A stretch of DNA of 28,864 nt from Gemmatimonadota bacterium (GTDB lineage Bacteria > Latescibacterota > UBA2968 > UBA8231): NCBI GenBank assembly GCA_018673255.1, contig JABHDC010000093.1, positions 1 through 28,864 on the forward strand, in the 5' to 3' direction. Position numbers and translations under genes: made by a program. Under the pieces are notes generated by a model that did no database searches, was not told where the DNA came from, and saw nothing but the letters and a program-made list of their open reading frames with translations. Of this stretch, positions 15,595 through 23,552 are shown in pieces. Each line of letters starts with the position of its first letter. The first letter of the stretch is position 1.

Positions 15595-17024
15595 TGGAAG
15601 CGACCTTGTTCACACCGGAACTCGTGATTCTACTCAGTGGCCTCGTGCTCTTTGCCGCTTCCATTCTGGGTGCAAGTACGACAACCACGTGGCGCCTGGC
15701 AGTAATGGCCGGCATCGCGGCGACAGTGGGGGCCATCTGGAGCTTGCCCCTCTCCGGGGAAGCATTCTATCCAGGCATCTACCGCATCGACACATTCTCG
15801 CAGAGTGTGAAGGTTGTGCTGGCGGCGGGATATCTGCTCGTCATCCTCGGCGCCCGAGAGCCCCTCACACTCAGGGATCGCGCCTGGTCGGAGCTGCCCC
15901 TGTTCCTGTCGATGGCGACGCTGGGAATGATGATGATGGTGTCGGCGACGGAGTTGCTGACCCTCTACATCGCCATGGAACTGGCCGCCTACCCCATGTA
16001 TATCTCCGTGGCCCTGCACCGCAACCGGGATGTTGGCGGCGAGAGTTCAACGAAGTACATGGTCCAGGGCATGATGGCTTCCGCCGTCTCCCTGTATGGC
16101 ATGAGTTTCATCTTCGGTCTTACTGGATCGACCTATTTCGATGCGATCAGCGCCCAGATCGGCTCCCTGGCCGGGACACCGCTTTTCTGGTTCGGCATGG
16201 TGCTGCTGCTGGCCGGCTTCCTCTTCAAGCTCGCCGTCGTGCCCTTTCACTTCTGGGCACCCGACACGTATGAAGCCTCGCCCCACGAGGTGACTACCTT
16301 CATCGCCAGTGTGTCGAAGGTGGCCGCCATCGCGTTGTTGTGCCGGATCGTGTCACTGATCATTCCAGCCGGCGTGGATGCGGCGGGCCTGCAGCAGATA
16401 TTGATGTGGTTCAGTATTGCCGCCATGACACTGGGCAACCTGGCCGCCCTGCGGCAGGGCGACTTGAAGCGCCTGCTGGGCTATTCAGCCGTGGCGCACG
16501 CGGGTTACGCCCTGATCGGCGTGCAGACCCTGTCTGCCATGGGTCTGACAGCAGCCCTCTTCTATGGCGTCGGTTACGCGGCCATGTCCCTCACCTGTTT
16601 CCTTGTCGTTGCCGCCGTCGGGCATGACCAGGACAAGGTCAGCATCGAATCCATGTCGGGCCTGTGGCAGCGCTCGCCGTCGATGGCCCTCGTCTTCCTC
16701 ATCGGTCTGCTCGGTCTGATCGGGCTGCCGCCGACGGTAGGCTTCATCGGCAAGTGGTTCCTCTTTGCTGCAGCCATTCAGCAGGGCCAGTTCGCACTGG
16801 TACTGATCGCGGCAATCAACGCCACGATCGCCCTGTACTACTATCTGTTGGTGTTGCGACAGATCTATCTCGTGGAAGCCTCAGCCGATGCGACCACCCT
16901 GCGCTGGTCACCGGCGCTGGCAGTGTCAGCCGCGACAGGAAGTGTCGTCGTTGTGGTGATGGGGATACTGCCTTCCGCCATCTGGGATCGAGCGGCTGAG
17001 GCCATTGCCGTCTTGCTGGGCTGA
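15594..17024 (+). CDS. nuoN: NADH-quinone oxidoreductase subunit N (antiporter-like)
   Basis: 476 residues from the ATG overlapping the nuoM stop; the GTG one codon earlier is an alternative. Expected channel residues are seen: Glu in YIAMELAAYPMY and Lys in FLFKLAVVPFHFWAPDTYE, followed by the SVSKVAAIALL segment and GDLKRLLGYSAVAHAGYAL. It is the antiporter-like subunit closest to the NuoJKAH module. Last gene of the operon. Its stop codon lies inside a perfect hairpin. Confidence 0.96.
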   Translation: MEATLFTPELVILLSGLVLFAASILGASTTTTWRLAVMAGIAATVGAIWSLPLSGEAFYPGIYRIDTFSQSVKVVLAAGYLLVILGAREPLTLRDRAWSELPLFLSMATLGMMMMVSATELLTLYIAMELAAYPMYISVALHRNRDVGGESSTKYMVQGMMASAVSLYGMSFIFGLTGSTYFDAISAQIGSLAGTPLFWFGMVLLLAGFLFKLAVVPFHFWAPDTYEASPHEVTTFIASVSKVAAIALLCRIVSLIIPAGVDAAGLQQILMWFSIAAMTLGNLAALRQGDLKRLLGYSAVAHAGYALIGVQTLSAMGLTAALFYGVGYAAMSLTCFLVVAAVGHDQDKVSIESMSGLWQRSPSMALVFLIGLLGLIGLPPTVGFIGKWFLFAAAIQQGQFALVLIAAINATIALYYYLLVLRQIYLVEASADATTLRWSPALAVSAATGSVVVVVMGILPSAIWDRAAEAIAVLLG

Positions 17025-17034
17025 GCAAGACGGC
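17007..17034. terminator. Perfect hairpin containing the nuoN stop codon
   Basis: An 11-bp perfect stem GCCGTCTTGCT (17007-17017) / AGCAAGACGGC (17024-17034) around loop GGGCTG. The TGA stop (17022-17024) sits at the loop-stem junction. It lies between convergent nuoN and the PhyH gene, so it could end transcripts from both sides. There is no U-tract on either side. Confidence 0.5.
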
Positions 17035-17131
17035 GCCGCGCATTCCATCGATCCTGCCTTCAGCCGTCTCGCATCGAAGCAGTCCGACACGGTGTGAACG
17101 ACGCGATATTCAACGGCCCCGCATGACCCCT

Positions 17132-17911
17132 TCACTCGACATCGAGCACGTATTTCGCGAGTGAGCCGACACGATCGGCCGTTTCCGGTCGGAAGTAGTC
17201 TCGCTGATTCGTCTGCTGCGGATGTTCTCGCGCGATGAAGGCACAATGCAGTAGACGTCGCGAACGGTCAGACGTCACATTTTGCCTGCATCCATGCCAC
17301 GCATTGCTGTTGAACACGCCGACTGAACCGGCCGGCGCCGTGATGTAGATCTCATCCGGATGTGGTGCCACAGGATCTTCGACGGCATCCTGCACCGTCT
17401 CCGTGAGCAGGTGACTGCCCGGCACGATGCGCGTCGCACCATTGTCCGGCGTCACGTCGTCGAGCATCCACATGGAATTGACCACGTGATAGTCACCGGG
17501 GCCCCGTGCTCCGCCCCAATCGGCGTGCAGCGCCTGCTGGCCGTGTCCGGGCAGCGGATCGTGGGCATTGAGTGAATGCAGCTTGAAGGGTCGCCGCAGC
17601 ACGTGCCAGACGGCGGCCAGCAGACGAGGTTGGAGATACACCGCATCGAAGACTTCGCCCTTGTTTGCCAGATCCGCGAGGCGTCGCACGCCTTCCACCT
17701 GCGCCACTTCCTTACCCGCCCGATCTCCCTCCGACCTGCACAGATGCTCGAAGGCCGCACGTAGGCCTTCCAGCCAGACTGGATCGATCACACTCTCGAG
17801 GATCGTGAATCCCTGCTCATCCAGCTGCTGTCGATGATCGGGGCTCAGTTCGACCGATTCGAGCCCCAACTCCGTCAGTCGCTGATCCTGCGAGGCCTGT
17901 GGTGTGCTCAC
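17132..17911 (-). CDS. Phytanoyl-CoA dioxygenase (PhyH) family protein, last gene of the sulfatase operon
   Basis: 259 residues from a GTG one base after the TGA of the mandelate-racemase-like gene. The frame continues upstream into that gene, but that part reads as its other-frame shadow. The 2-oxoglutarate/Fe(II) ligands are visible: His129 and Asp131 in ALHADWGG, His206 in NAWHGCRQN, and an arginine in DRSRRLLHCAF. The segment TPDNGATRIVPGSHL is a PhyH hallmark. It resembles ectoine-hydroxylase-like and other small-molecule PhyH enzymes. No ribosome binding site is seen, so translation is probably coupled to the gene before it. In context it may hydroxylate, and so open for degradation, the same substrate handled by the sulfatase and racemase-like protein; that is inference. 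Confidence 0.82.
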   Translation of the reverse strand: MSTPQASQDQRLTELGLESVELSPDHRQQLDEQGFTILESVIDPVWLEGLRAAFEHLCRSEGDRAGKEVAQVEGVRRLADLANKGEVFDAVYLQPRLLAAVWHVLRRPFKLHSLNAHDPLPGHGQQALHADWGGARGPGDYHVVNSMWMLDDVTPDNGATRIVPGSHLLTETVQDAVEDPVAPHPDEIYITAPAGSVGVFNSNAWHGCRQNVTSDRSRRLLHCAFIAREHPQQTNQRDYFRPETADRVGSLAKYVLDVE

Positions 17912-17912
17912 G

Positions 17913-18965
17913 TCATGGCCATTGATCGTGGAAGACTTGATACCGGGCGACAGCGGCTTCGTCCAGTTCGACGCCCAACCCCGGTCCGTCAGGGACGATG
18001 GCGTATCCATCACTGACCAGCGGCTTGCTCAGCAGGCTGTGTTCGTGCACGAAATTCCCGCACAGGTCGCTGCCGAACGTGCAGTTCGGCGCCGCCGCCG
18101 AAGCGTGAAGACGAAATGCATCAAAGATGCCCAGATCGACATTCGATGCCTGCCACACGGGGATATCTGCAGCGGCAGCGATTTGAGCCATGTCGAGGAA
18201 CCCCCAATCGGACGGTGCCACGTTGATGGCGTCGACTGCCTCCATCTCGACGGCCTGAATGACCTGACGCGGATTCTGGAAATGGGGTGCAACGGCCACA
18301 CTGGATTGCTCGCGCAGCCGTAGATAGTCCATCAGGTCGCGCTTCGGCATGGGATCCTCGAAGACGACATCGAGCCCATCCAGGGCCCGGGCCAGTTCGA
18401 GGCTATTCTCCAGTGTGTGGAACCGATGACCGGGATCCATCACGATGCGCATCGAGGGCGCCACCTCGTGAATGGCGAAAGCCCGTTCCACGACATTCCC
18501 GTCGGCCCACATGCACTTCATCTTGATGCCGTGGAAACCCAGGTCCGCCGCCCGCTGGGCCGCCGCTGCTGTGTCCTCGACACCCATTCGCTGAATCCAG
18601 TAGTCGACGAGGACTCTGTCCTGCAATCGGCCACCGAAGATGCGGCACAGGGGCCAGCCAATGTCCTTGCCCAGCAGATCCAGCAGAGCCACCTGCCAAC
18701 CGCCGCCACCGAGAGATCGCGGTTCGAAGGTCCGCACATCCAACCCGATGAGTTCAGGCGGTGCCTCTTCCCGCTGCTCGAAGTAGGGTCCACCCATGCC
18801 GAGACCGGTGTGGCCCGTGTCGGTGTGGATGTAGTAGATATCCTGCAGTCGCTCCCCGATGGGTTTCGGGTAGCTGTCGGTGAGCTCTTCATATTCCGGC
18901 GGTGAAAGAATACCGGGCACGAAGGGCACACGGACTCCTTTGCGTTCCAGATGAGTGATTTTCAC
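17913..18965 (-). CDS. Mandelate racemase/muconate lactonizing enzyme (enolase superfamily) protein with atypical metal site
   Basis: 350 residues from a GTG preceded by AGGAGG at 5-nt spacing. It has the N-terminal capping domain (1-110) and a barrel with the KxK pair Lys148/Lys150 in GIKMKCMW, first metal ligand Asp177 in VMDPGHRF and second Glu203 in VFEDPMPKRD. At the place of the third ligand, normally GE, the sequence reads VAVAPHFQNP (His228 region), with no acidic residue. The usual catalytic His strand is WQASNVDLG. The C-terminal VPDGPGLGVELDE is typical of sugar-acid dehydratases and racemases. Members abstract a proton alpha to a carboxylate. The altered site leaves its reaction open: a different metal geometry or a new function. 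Confidence 0.85.
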   Translation of the reverse strand: MKITHLERKGVRVPFVPGILSPPEYEELTDSYPKPIGERLQDIYYIHTDTGHTGLGMGGPYFEQREEAPPELIGLDVRTFEPRSLGGGGWQVALLDLLGKDIGWPLCRIFGGRLQDRVLVDYWIQRMGVEDTAAAAQRAADLGFHGIKMKCMWADGNVVERAFAIHEVAPSMRIVMDPGHRFHTLENSLELARALDGLDVVFEDPMPKRDLMDYLRLREQSSVAVAPHFQNPRQVIQAVEMEAVDAINVAPSDWGFLDMAQIAAAADIPVWQASNVDLGIFDAFRLHASAAAPNCTFGSDLCGNFVHEHSLLSKPLVSDGYAIVPDGPGLGVELDEAAVARYQVFHDQWP

Positions 18966-18975
18966 AGGCACCTCC

Positions 18976-20349
18976 TCACATATCTTGTACCTGATTCCAG
19001 GCCTCTTCGCCATAGGCCGGCGCCAATGCGAGGGGATCGAGGGTCTCCTCCATGCGTTGTCGAAGCCAATGATGGTGCTGAGTTGCGGTCGTTCGGTGCG
19101 CCTCATCGTCGATGAGATTCCTCATCTCCCATGGGTCAGCCTCCAGATCGAACAGCTGCCAGGGCTTCGCGCCAAACTTGTCGCCGCGGACGGTGTACTT
19201 GTAGCGTCGGGAACGGAAGCCGCGCCAGACTTCATCGTAGAATGGCACGCCCGGGCGCAGTTCAGCGACGAATTCCAGCATCACGCCATCTCGGGCCAGC
19301 AACTCCTCGTCCCCTCGGACCAGGTGACTCAGATCGGTGCCTGGCAATGGATCACGAGGCTCGAGGCCGGTCAGTCCGAGGAATGTCGGGAACAGATCTT
19401 CCGTGCAGGTGGGATCGGCAAGCACGGTACCGGCGCGTTCAGGACGCCTCGGATCGTAGACGATGAGAGGCACGCCAACAGATTCCTCCCATGGACGCTG
19501 CTTGCTGACCAGACCGTGCGCGCCGAGCAACTCGCCGTGGTCAGCGAGGAAGACCACGATGGTGTCGTCTGCGAGCCCTTCCGCCTCGAGAAGGGCCCGC
19601 ATCCGACCTACGTTGGTGTCGAGATTCTCCACCATGGCGTAGTAGATCTGTCGTTGCCGAATCAGCTTTTCACGTTGCTCGTCACTCTCGGCAGAGAAAT
19701 TCGGCGGCAGCTGAATCTCTCGCGCCGTCCACTCTGCCTCCAACTCCGGTGGTGCTTCATAAGGTGGATGCGGCGCCTCCACGGACAGCACCATACAGAA
19801 GGGTCGGGATGAGTCTCGTCCTGTGCGCAGATAGTCACCGGCGACGTCGAAGAGTCCATCTGTCTGGTAACCGTTGATGGGAATCGGTGAGGGATCATCA
19901 TCTTCGAAGTAGCAGGTATCGAAGAATCCATTGCGCAGCTCAAAGCCGAACCACTTTTCCCAGCGTCCCTGATACGGTCGACGCACGGGCGTGCGATTCG
20001 TCTGAACCGCCGAGCCCATGCGGCCGTGACCGCCATCCAGATGCCACTTGCCGACGTAGATCGTCTCGTAGCCGGCCTCGTTGTATTCATCCGCCAGTGT
20101 GCGCTCCGCCGGTGACATGCGCCACTCGATCCCGGGTACCAGTCGCGTGTGGGCGTAGTGGCCGGTCATCATGGTGAAGCGAAAGGGCACGCAGATCGGA
20201 TAGGTGGAATTCGACTGCGCGAATCGCACGCCCTCGGCAGCGAGGTGATCGATGTGCGGCGTGCGGCTGTCCGGATCGCCGTGGCAACCCAGTGCCTGTC
20301 GTCGCAGCTGATCGCTGAGGATGATGAGTAGATTCGGTGTATCGGTCAC
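18976..20349 (-). CDS. Type I (formylglycine) sulfatase, predicted cytoplasmic
   Basis: 457 residues from a GTG with GAGGAG 6 nt upstream; that site overlaps the yeiH-like stop region. The N-terminus goes straight into the fold (NLLIILSDQLRRQALGCHGD) with no signal peptide. Cys53 in YPICVPFRFTMMTGHY fits the C-x-P-x-R sequence whose cysteine is oxidised to formylglycine. GYETIYVGKWHLDGG is the second sulfatase signature, and LADHGELLGAHGL supplies metal and substrate residues. It hydrolyses a sulfate ester, releasing inorganic sulfate. With a YeiH exporter next to it and no export signal of its own, the substrate is presumably imported first. No maturase (formylglycine-generating or anSME) is in the window. 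Choline-sulfatase-like and sugar-sulfatase-like substrates cannot be told apart. Confidence 0.9.
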   Translation of the reverse strand: MTDTPNLLIILSDQLRRQALGCHGDPDSRTPHIDHLAAEGVRFAQSNSTYPICVPFRFTMMTGHYAHTRLVPGIEWRMSPAERTLADEYNEAGYETIYVGKWHLDGGHGRMGSAVQTNRTPVRRPYQGRWEKWFGFELRNGFFDTCYFEDDDPSPIPINGYQTDGLFDVAGDYLRTGRDSSRPFCMVLSVEAPHPPYEAPPELEAEWTAREIQLPPNFSAESDEQREKLIRQRQIYYAMVENLDTNVGRMRALLEAEGLADDTIVVFLADHGELLGAHGLVSKQRPWEESVGVPLIVYDPRRPERAGTVLADPTCTEDLFPTFLGLTGLEPRDPLPGTDLSHLVRGDEELLARDGVMLEFVAELRPGVPFYDEVWRGFRSRRYKYTVRGDKFGAKPWQLFDLEADPWEMRNLIDDEAHRTTATQHHHWLRQRMEETLDPLALAPAYGEEAWNQVQDM

Positions 20350-20359
20350 AAGGATCTCC

Positions 20360-21508
20360 TCAGGCCGTCAGCGACACATACAGCAGGGCGCCCACGGCAG
20401 CCACGATGCTGCAGGAAACCCCCAGGGCAAAGGGCCGTGCACCCCCCGTCTTCAGAGCTCGGAACTCGGTGAGCAGTCCCACCCCCGCGATGGCCGTCGT
20501 GATCAGCCAGCCAGCGGCCAGGCCCAGGACCTGTGCCAGATCCATCGTGCGGTCGCCGGCGCCAAGCAGGAATCGATCCGTCATGTGGAATGTCACTTCA
20601 GGAAAGAAACCGGATGTGCGCAGACCGGCGGCCAGCAGGAACAGCAGGACAAAGGAGGGCACCAGCTTCCGATAGTCGATGCCGCCGCCCACGTAGGCCG
20701 CTTCGCGACGACGACGGTGGGCATAGACGGCACCGATGAGGAACAGGACCGGCCCCAGCAGCGAAATGCGAACGAGCTTCACGATCGTGGCGATCTCTCC
20801 CGCCGTCTGACCGTCCACAGGGTGTGCGAAACCGGCGGCAATGACCTGTGGTGTCGCATGGATCGCCAGCCCGCACCAGGCGCCGTAGATCTCCGGTGAC
20901 AGCAGCAGGGCCGTACCGATTGCCGGGAACAGCAGCATCGCCACCGCGCCCAGAATGTTGACCGCAGCGATCGACAGAGCCACGTCCTCTTTCTTCGCTT
21001 CGATGACGGGCGCCGCGGCGGCGATGGCAGAACTGCCGCAGATGGCCGTGCCGATCCCCAGGAGCATGGCCAGCTTCCCACCAATCTTGAGACGTTTCTC
21101 GAAGAGGTGAGCGCTGGCCATCACCAGTGCGATCAGCAACAGCGCGCCCAGCAGCGCCCCAAGGCCGACACGGATCAGGTTGTAGAAATCCAGCCGGGCG
21201 CCCAGCAGAATGATGCCGAAGGGAAGCAGCTTGCGGATGACGACTTCGATTCCGGGCTTGAGCCACCGGGCCACGGGCAGCAGGTTGCCGAGGGCAATCC
21301 CGAAAAGCAGAGCCAGCAGGACGGCACTGACCGGATGTCGCCCATCGGCCATCGTAAATGGGACATAGGGCAGATGATTGATCTGGTAGGCAGACCACGT
21401 CAGCCCGGCGCAGACCAGGATGCCAGGCCAGGAGCTGTTCTGTTCCCACGTCATCAACTGACGACGAAGCCGCTGCTCGAAGCCCTGCTCTCTGCGACTC
21501 AGATTCAT
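20360..21508 (-). CDS. yeiH: YeiH-family putative sulfate exporter (UPF0324)
   Basis: 382 residues, about ten or eleven membrane helices after a basic N-terminal segment. Family hallmarks: LLPFGIILLGARLDF, the central GIGTAICGSSAIAAAAPVIE, then EDVALSIAAVNILGAVAMLLFPAIG, a pseudo-twofold transporter core. YeiH/UPF0324 proteins are annotated as sulfate exporters, best known near sulfonate-degradation genes, where they remove excess sulfate. It lies 10 nt after the cysteine synthase gene and 10 nt before the sulfatase gene. The direct partnership with a cytoplasmic sulfatase strengthens the sulfate-export reading. The ribosome binding site is weak (GGCGGG). Confidence 0.85.
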   Translation of the reverse strand: MNLSRREQGFEQRLRRQLMTWEQNSSWPGILVCAGLTWSAYQINHLPYVPFTMADGRHPVSAVLLALLFGIALGNLLPVARWLKPGIEVVIRKLLPFGIILLGARLDFYNLIRVGLGALLGALLLIALVMASAHLFEKRLKIGGKLAMLLGIGTAICGSSAIAAAAPVIEAKKEDVALSIAAVNILGAVAMLLFPAIGTALLLSPEIYGAWCGLAIHATPQVIAAGFAHPVDGQTAGEIATIVKLVRISLLGPVLFLIGAVYAHRRRREAAYVGGGIDYRKLVPSFVLLFLLAAGLRTSGFFPEVTFHMTDRFLLGAGDRTMDLAQVLGLAAGWLITTAIAGVGLLTEFRALKTGGARPFALGVSCSIVAAVGALLYVSLTA

Positions 21509-21518
21509 TCAGCCCGCC

Positions 21519-22475
21519 TCACAGCAGAGAACTCGGGCGTGAACCGGTATCGCGCTGGAAGTACTCGGCCACCGAGAAATAGCGTGTACCCGTATCGCAG
21601 AGGATCGTCACTACAGACTGATCCGGCCCCAACTGAGCGGCGACCTCGCGCGCGGCCAGCACATTGGCACCCGATGAAATGCCGACGAGCAACGATTCCT
21701 TGCGCGCCAATTCCTCCGTCATGTCGAAGGCGTCACGATCATCGATAGTGATCACACGATCGATCACCTCGCGATTCAGAATAGCCGGCACAAAACCGGC
21801 GCCGATGCCTTCAATGGCATGCGACCCGGGCTTGCCACCGGACAGGACCGGCGAAGAGGTCGGTTCCACAGCCACGATCTGACACTCGGGCAACGCCGCC
21901 CGGATGACCTCACCGGCACCGGTGATCGTCCCGCCCGTGCCGACACCCGCGACGAAAGCGGCCAGATCCGATCCAGTGGCCTCAAGGATCTCCGGACCCG
22001 TCGTGAGTCGGTGCACTTCCGGGTTGGCCGGATTCTCGAACTGGCGCAGTTCGATGCAATTCGGATTGTCCATCACGATCTCGTGAGCTCGTTCGACGGC
22101 GCCGGCCATGTCATGGTCACCAGAGGTGAGCACGACTTCAGCGCCATAACGCGTCACCAGCGCACGCCGCTCGAAACTCATCGTCTCCGGCATTGTCAGA
22201 ATCAGCCGATATCCACGCTGCGCACAGATCATCGCCAGACCGATCCCCGTATTGCCGCTGGTCGCCTCAACCACAGCGATTCCGGGCCCGAGCTGACCGG
22301 ACGCCTCGGCTGCTTCGATCATGCTCAGGGCGATCCGGTCCTTGACGCTCCCCCCGGGATTCAGGTATTCCAGTTTCCCCAGAATCGTCGCCCCACCCTC
22401 AGGTGACAGGGCCGACAACCGCATCAGGGGGGTGTGGCCGATGAGCTGCGAGATTCCTTCGTGAATCTCAGGCAT
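21519..22475 (-). CDS. cysK: Cysteine synthase (O-acetylserine sulfhydrylase)
   Basis: 318 residues. I placed the start at the ATG at 22475, 8 nt after AAGGAG, rather than the GTG at 22484 that overlaps that site. It is a PLP-dependent beta-family enzyme: Lys45 in NPGGSVKDRIA forms the Schiff base, TSGNTGIG (73-77) binds the amino-acid carboxylate, and GVGTGGTITG holds the PLP phosphate. MPETMSFERRALV and QFENPANPEVH are CysK-type motifs. It joins sulfide to O-acetylserine to make cysteine. Its place between a lactonase and a sulfate exporter ties the operon to sulfur use, although sulfate reduction genes are not present. CysM or cystathionine beta-synthase-like activity is possible. Confidence 0.9.
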   Translation of the reverse strand: MPEIHEGISQLIGHTPLMRLSALSPEGGATILGKLEYLNPGGSVKDRIALSMIEAAEASGQLGPGIAVVEATSGNTGIGLAMICAQRGYRLILTMPETMSFERRALVTRYGAEVVLTSGDHDMAGAVERAHEIVMDNPNCIELRQFENPANPEVHRLTTGPEILEATGSDLAAFVAGVGTGGTITGAGEVIRAALPECQIVAVEPTSSPVLSGGKPGSHAIEGIGAGFVPAILNREVIDRVITIDDRDAFDMTEELARKESLLVGISSGANVLAAREVAAQLGPDQSVVTILCDTGTRYFSVAEYFQRDTGSRPSSLL

Positions 22476-22496
22476 TCTCAACACTCCTTCTGGTCG

Positions 22497-23402
22497 TCAC
22501 GGCGTCCCGACGCCGGGCACATCGACGTCGACCATGCGGATTCGACCATCACCCGGGCTCCGTTCGACACCCAGGATCGTCGACTCACACAGAAACAGGG
22601 TCTTCATATCAGGGCCACCGAGGGTACAGGCAAAGGAGGCCGTATCCTCCACGTCGATGCGATCCAGGATTTCGCCCCCTTCCCGCACGCGCACGAAGCC
22701 ACCCGAACCACCGTAGGTGTAGTAGGGAATCGCCACCCAGAGGCAGCCTTCGGCATCCATTGTCATGCCGTCAGTTGGTGCGCCGAGATCGGCCCAGATA
22801 CGTCGATTGGCCAGCGACCCATCCGCCTGGATATCGAAGACGCTGATCCGATTGGCAAAGGTTTCAGCAACGATGTACTGCTTGCCATCGGGTGTGATGA
22901 CGGGACCATTCGGAAAGGTCATTCGGTCAGCGACGGTACGCACGCGCCCCTGACCGGGACGATCCGGATCCGGTTCCACCAGGTGGATGTGGCTGAAGGG
23001 GGGCATGTTGCCGGGACCGGGCGTCTTCATCTCATCCAGTTCGCCGAAACTACCGACGTAACCGCGCCCCTGAGCATCCAGAACCATGTCGTTGCAGGGC
23101 AACCCATCCAGGGCCTTCAAGTCGGCCACGGGACGCGGGCTGCCATCCTCACCGATCGCCAGCAACTGGCCGTCGCCGATAGAGACGACAACAAGGGTGC
23201 CGTCGGGCCACCATCCCAGACCGGATGGCAATTCGGGTACTGCAGCGATCATCTCTGCGTTGCCTGCCAGATCGACACGCCGGACCTCACCAGCCAGGAC
23301 ATCGGAAAACCAGAGCCAGCCCTTGCCGTCATCTCCAACCCGCCAGCGTGGGCCTTCCGGGAAATAGAGATCACCAATCAGAAGTTCAGGAGTCCCTGCC
23401 AT
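22497..23402 (-). CDS. SMP-30/gluconolactonase family protein
   Basis: 301 residues, first gene of the minus-strand operon, with GGGAGG 7 nt before the ATG. A six-bladed beta-propeller with SMP-30 metal residues: Glu in YFPEGPRW, Asn in TFPNGPVITPDGK and Asp in APTDGMTMDAEG. Further blade motifs are DGTLVVVS and GCLWVAIPYY. Members hydrolyse sugar lactones (gluconolactone and related aldonolactones) to sugar acids. Such acids are the natural substrates of mandelate-racemase-like dehydratases, one of which is five genes downstream, so the pair fits a sugar-acid route. No signal peptide is seen, so it is cytoplasmic. Substrate not known. Confidence 0.88.
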   Translation of the reverse strand: MAGTPELLIGDLYFPEGPRWRVGDDGKGWLWFSDVLAGEVRRVDLAGNAEMIAAVPELPSGLGWWPDGTLVVVSIGDGQLLAIGEDGSPRPVADLKALDGLPCNDMVLDAQGRGYVGSFGELDEMKTPGPGNMPPFSHIHLVEPDPDRPGQGRVRTVADRMTFPNGPVITPDGKQYIVAETFANRISVFDIQADGSLANRRIWADLGAPTDGMTMDAEGCLWVAIPYYTYGGSGGFVRVREGGEILDRIDVEDTASFACTLGGPDMKTLFLCESTILGVERSPGDGRIRMVDVDVPGVGTP

Positions 23403-23440
23403 GTCTACGCCTCCCTGTGTCAGGTCACATGCATTTCAGG

Positions 23441-23474
23441 GCGAAAGCCTAGAACATTCTTTCGCTCTCGACAA
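23441..23474 (-). promoter_or_regulatory. Candidate promoter/operator of the sulfatase operon
   Basis: GCGAAAG (23441-23447) and CTTTCGC (23459-23465) form a perfect inverted repeat with arm centres 18 bp apart, and the spacer itself contains GAACATTC. On the minus strand, TTGTCG (23474-23469) and TAGGCT (23451-23446), 17 nt apart, could be weak -35 and -10 boxes, and the repeat would cover the interval between them. It is about 40 nt upstream of the first gene. The promoter call is weak; the repeat is certain. Confidence 0.4.
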
Positions 23475-23478
23475 AGGC

Positions 23479-23500
23479 AGATCAGTGGCGAGCCACATCT
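23479..23500. promoter_or_regulatory. Second inverted repeat in the divergent intergenic region
   Basis: AGAT-CA-GTGGC / GCCAC-ATCT around GA: a 5-bp perfect core plus a 4-bp outer match with a 2-nt offset. It lies between the operon promoter region and the Nudix gene at 23553 and could bind a dimeric regulator acting on either side. Confidence 0.35.
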
Positions 23501-23552
23501 GAATCGATACAGCCATTGCCGGTGTGGTCGGGATGCGCGTAGAATTCGACCC

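Noticed and set aside
22434..23552. Upstream in-frame part of the plus-strand frame that ends in the Nudix gene
   Set aside because: It is antisense to the lactonase gene; the Nudix domain and its ATG begin at 23553.
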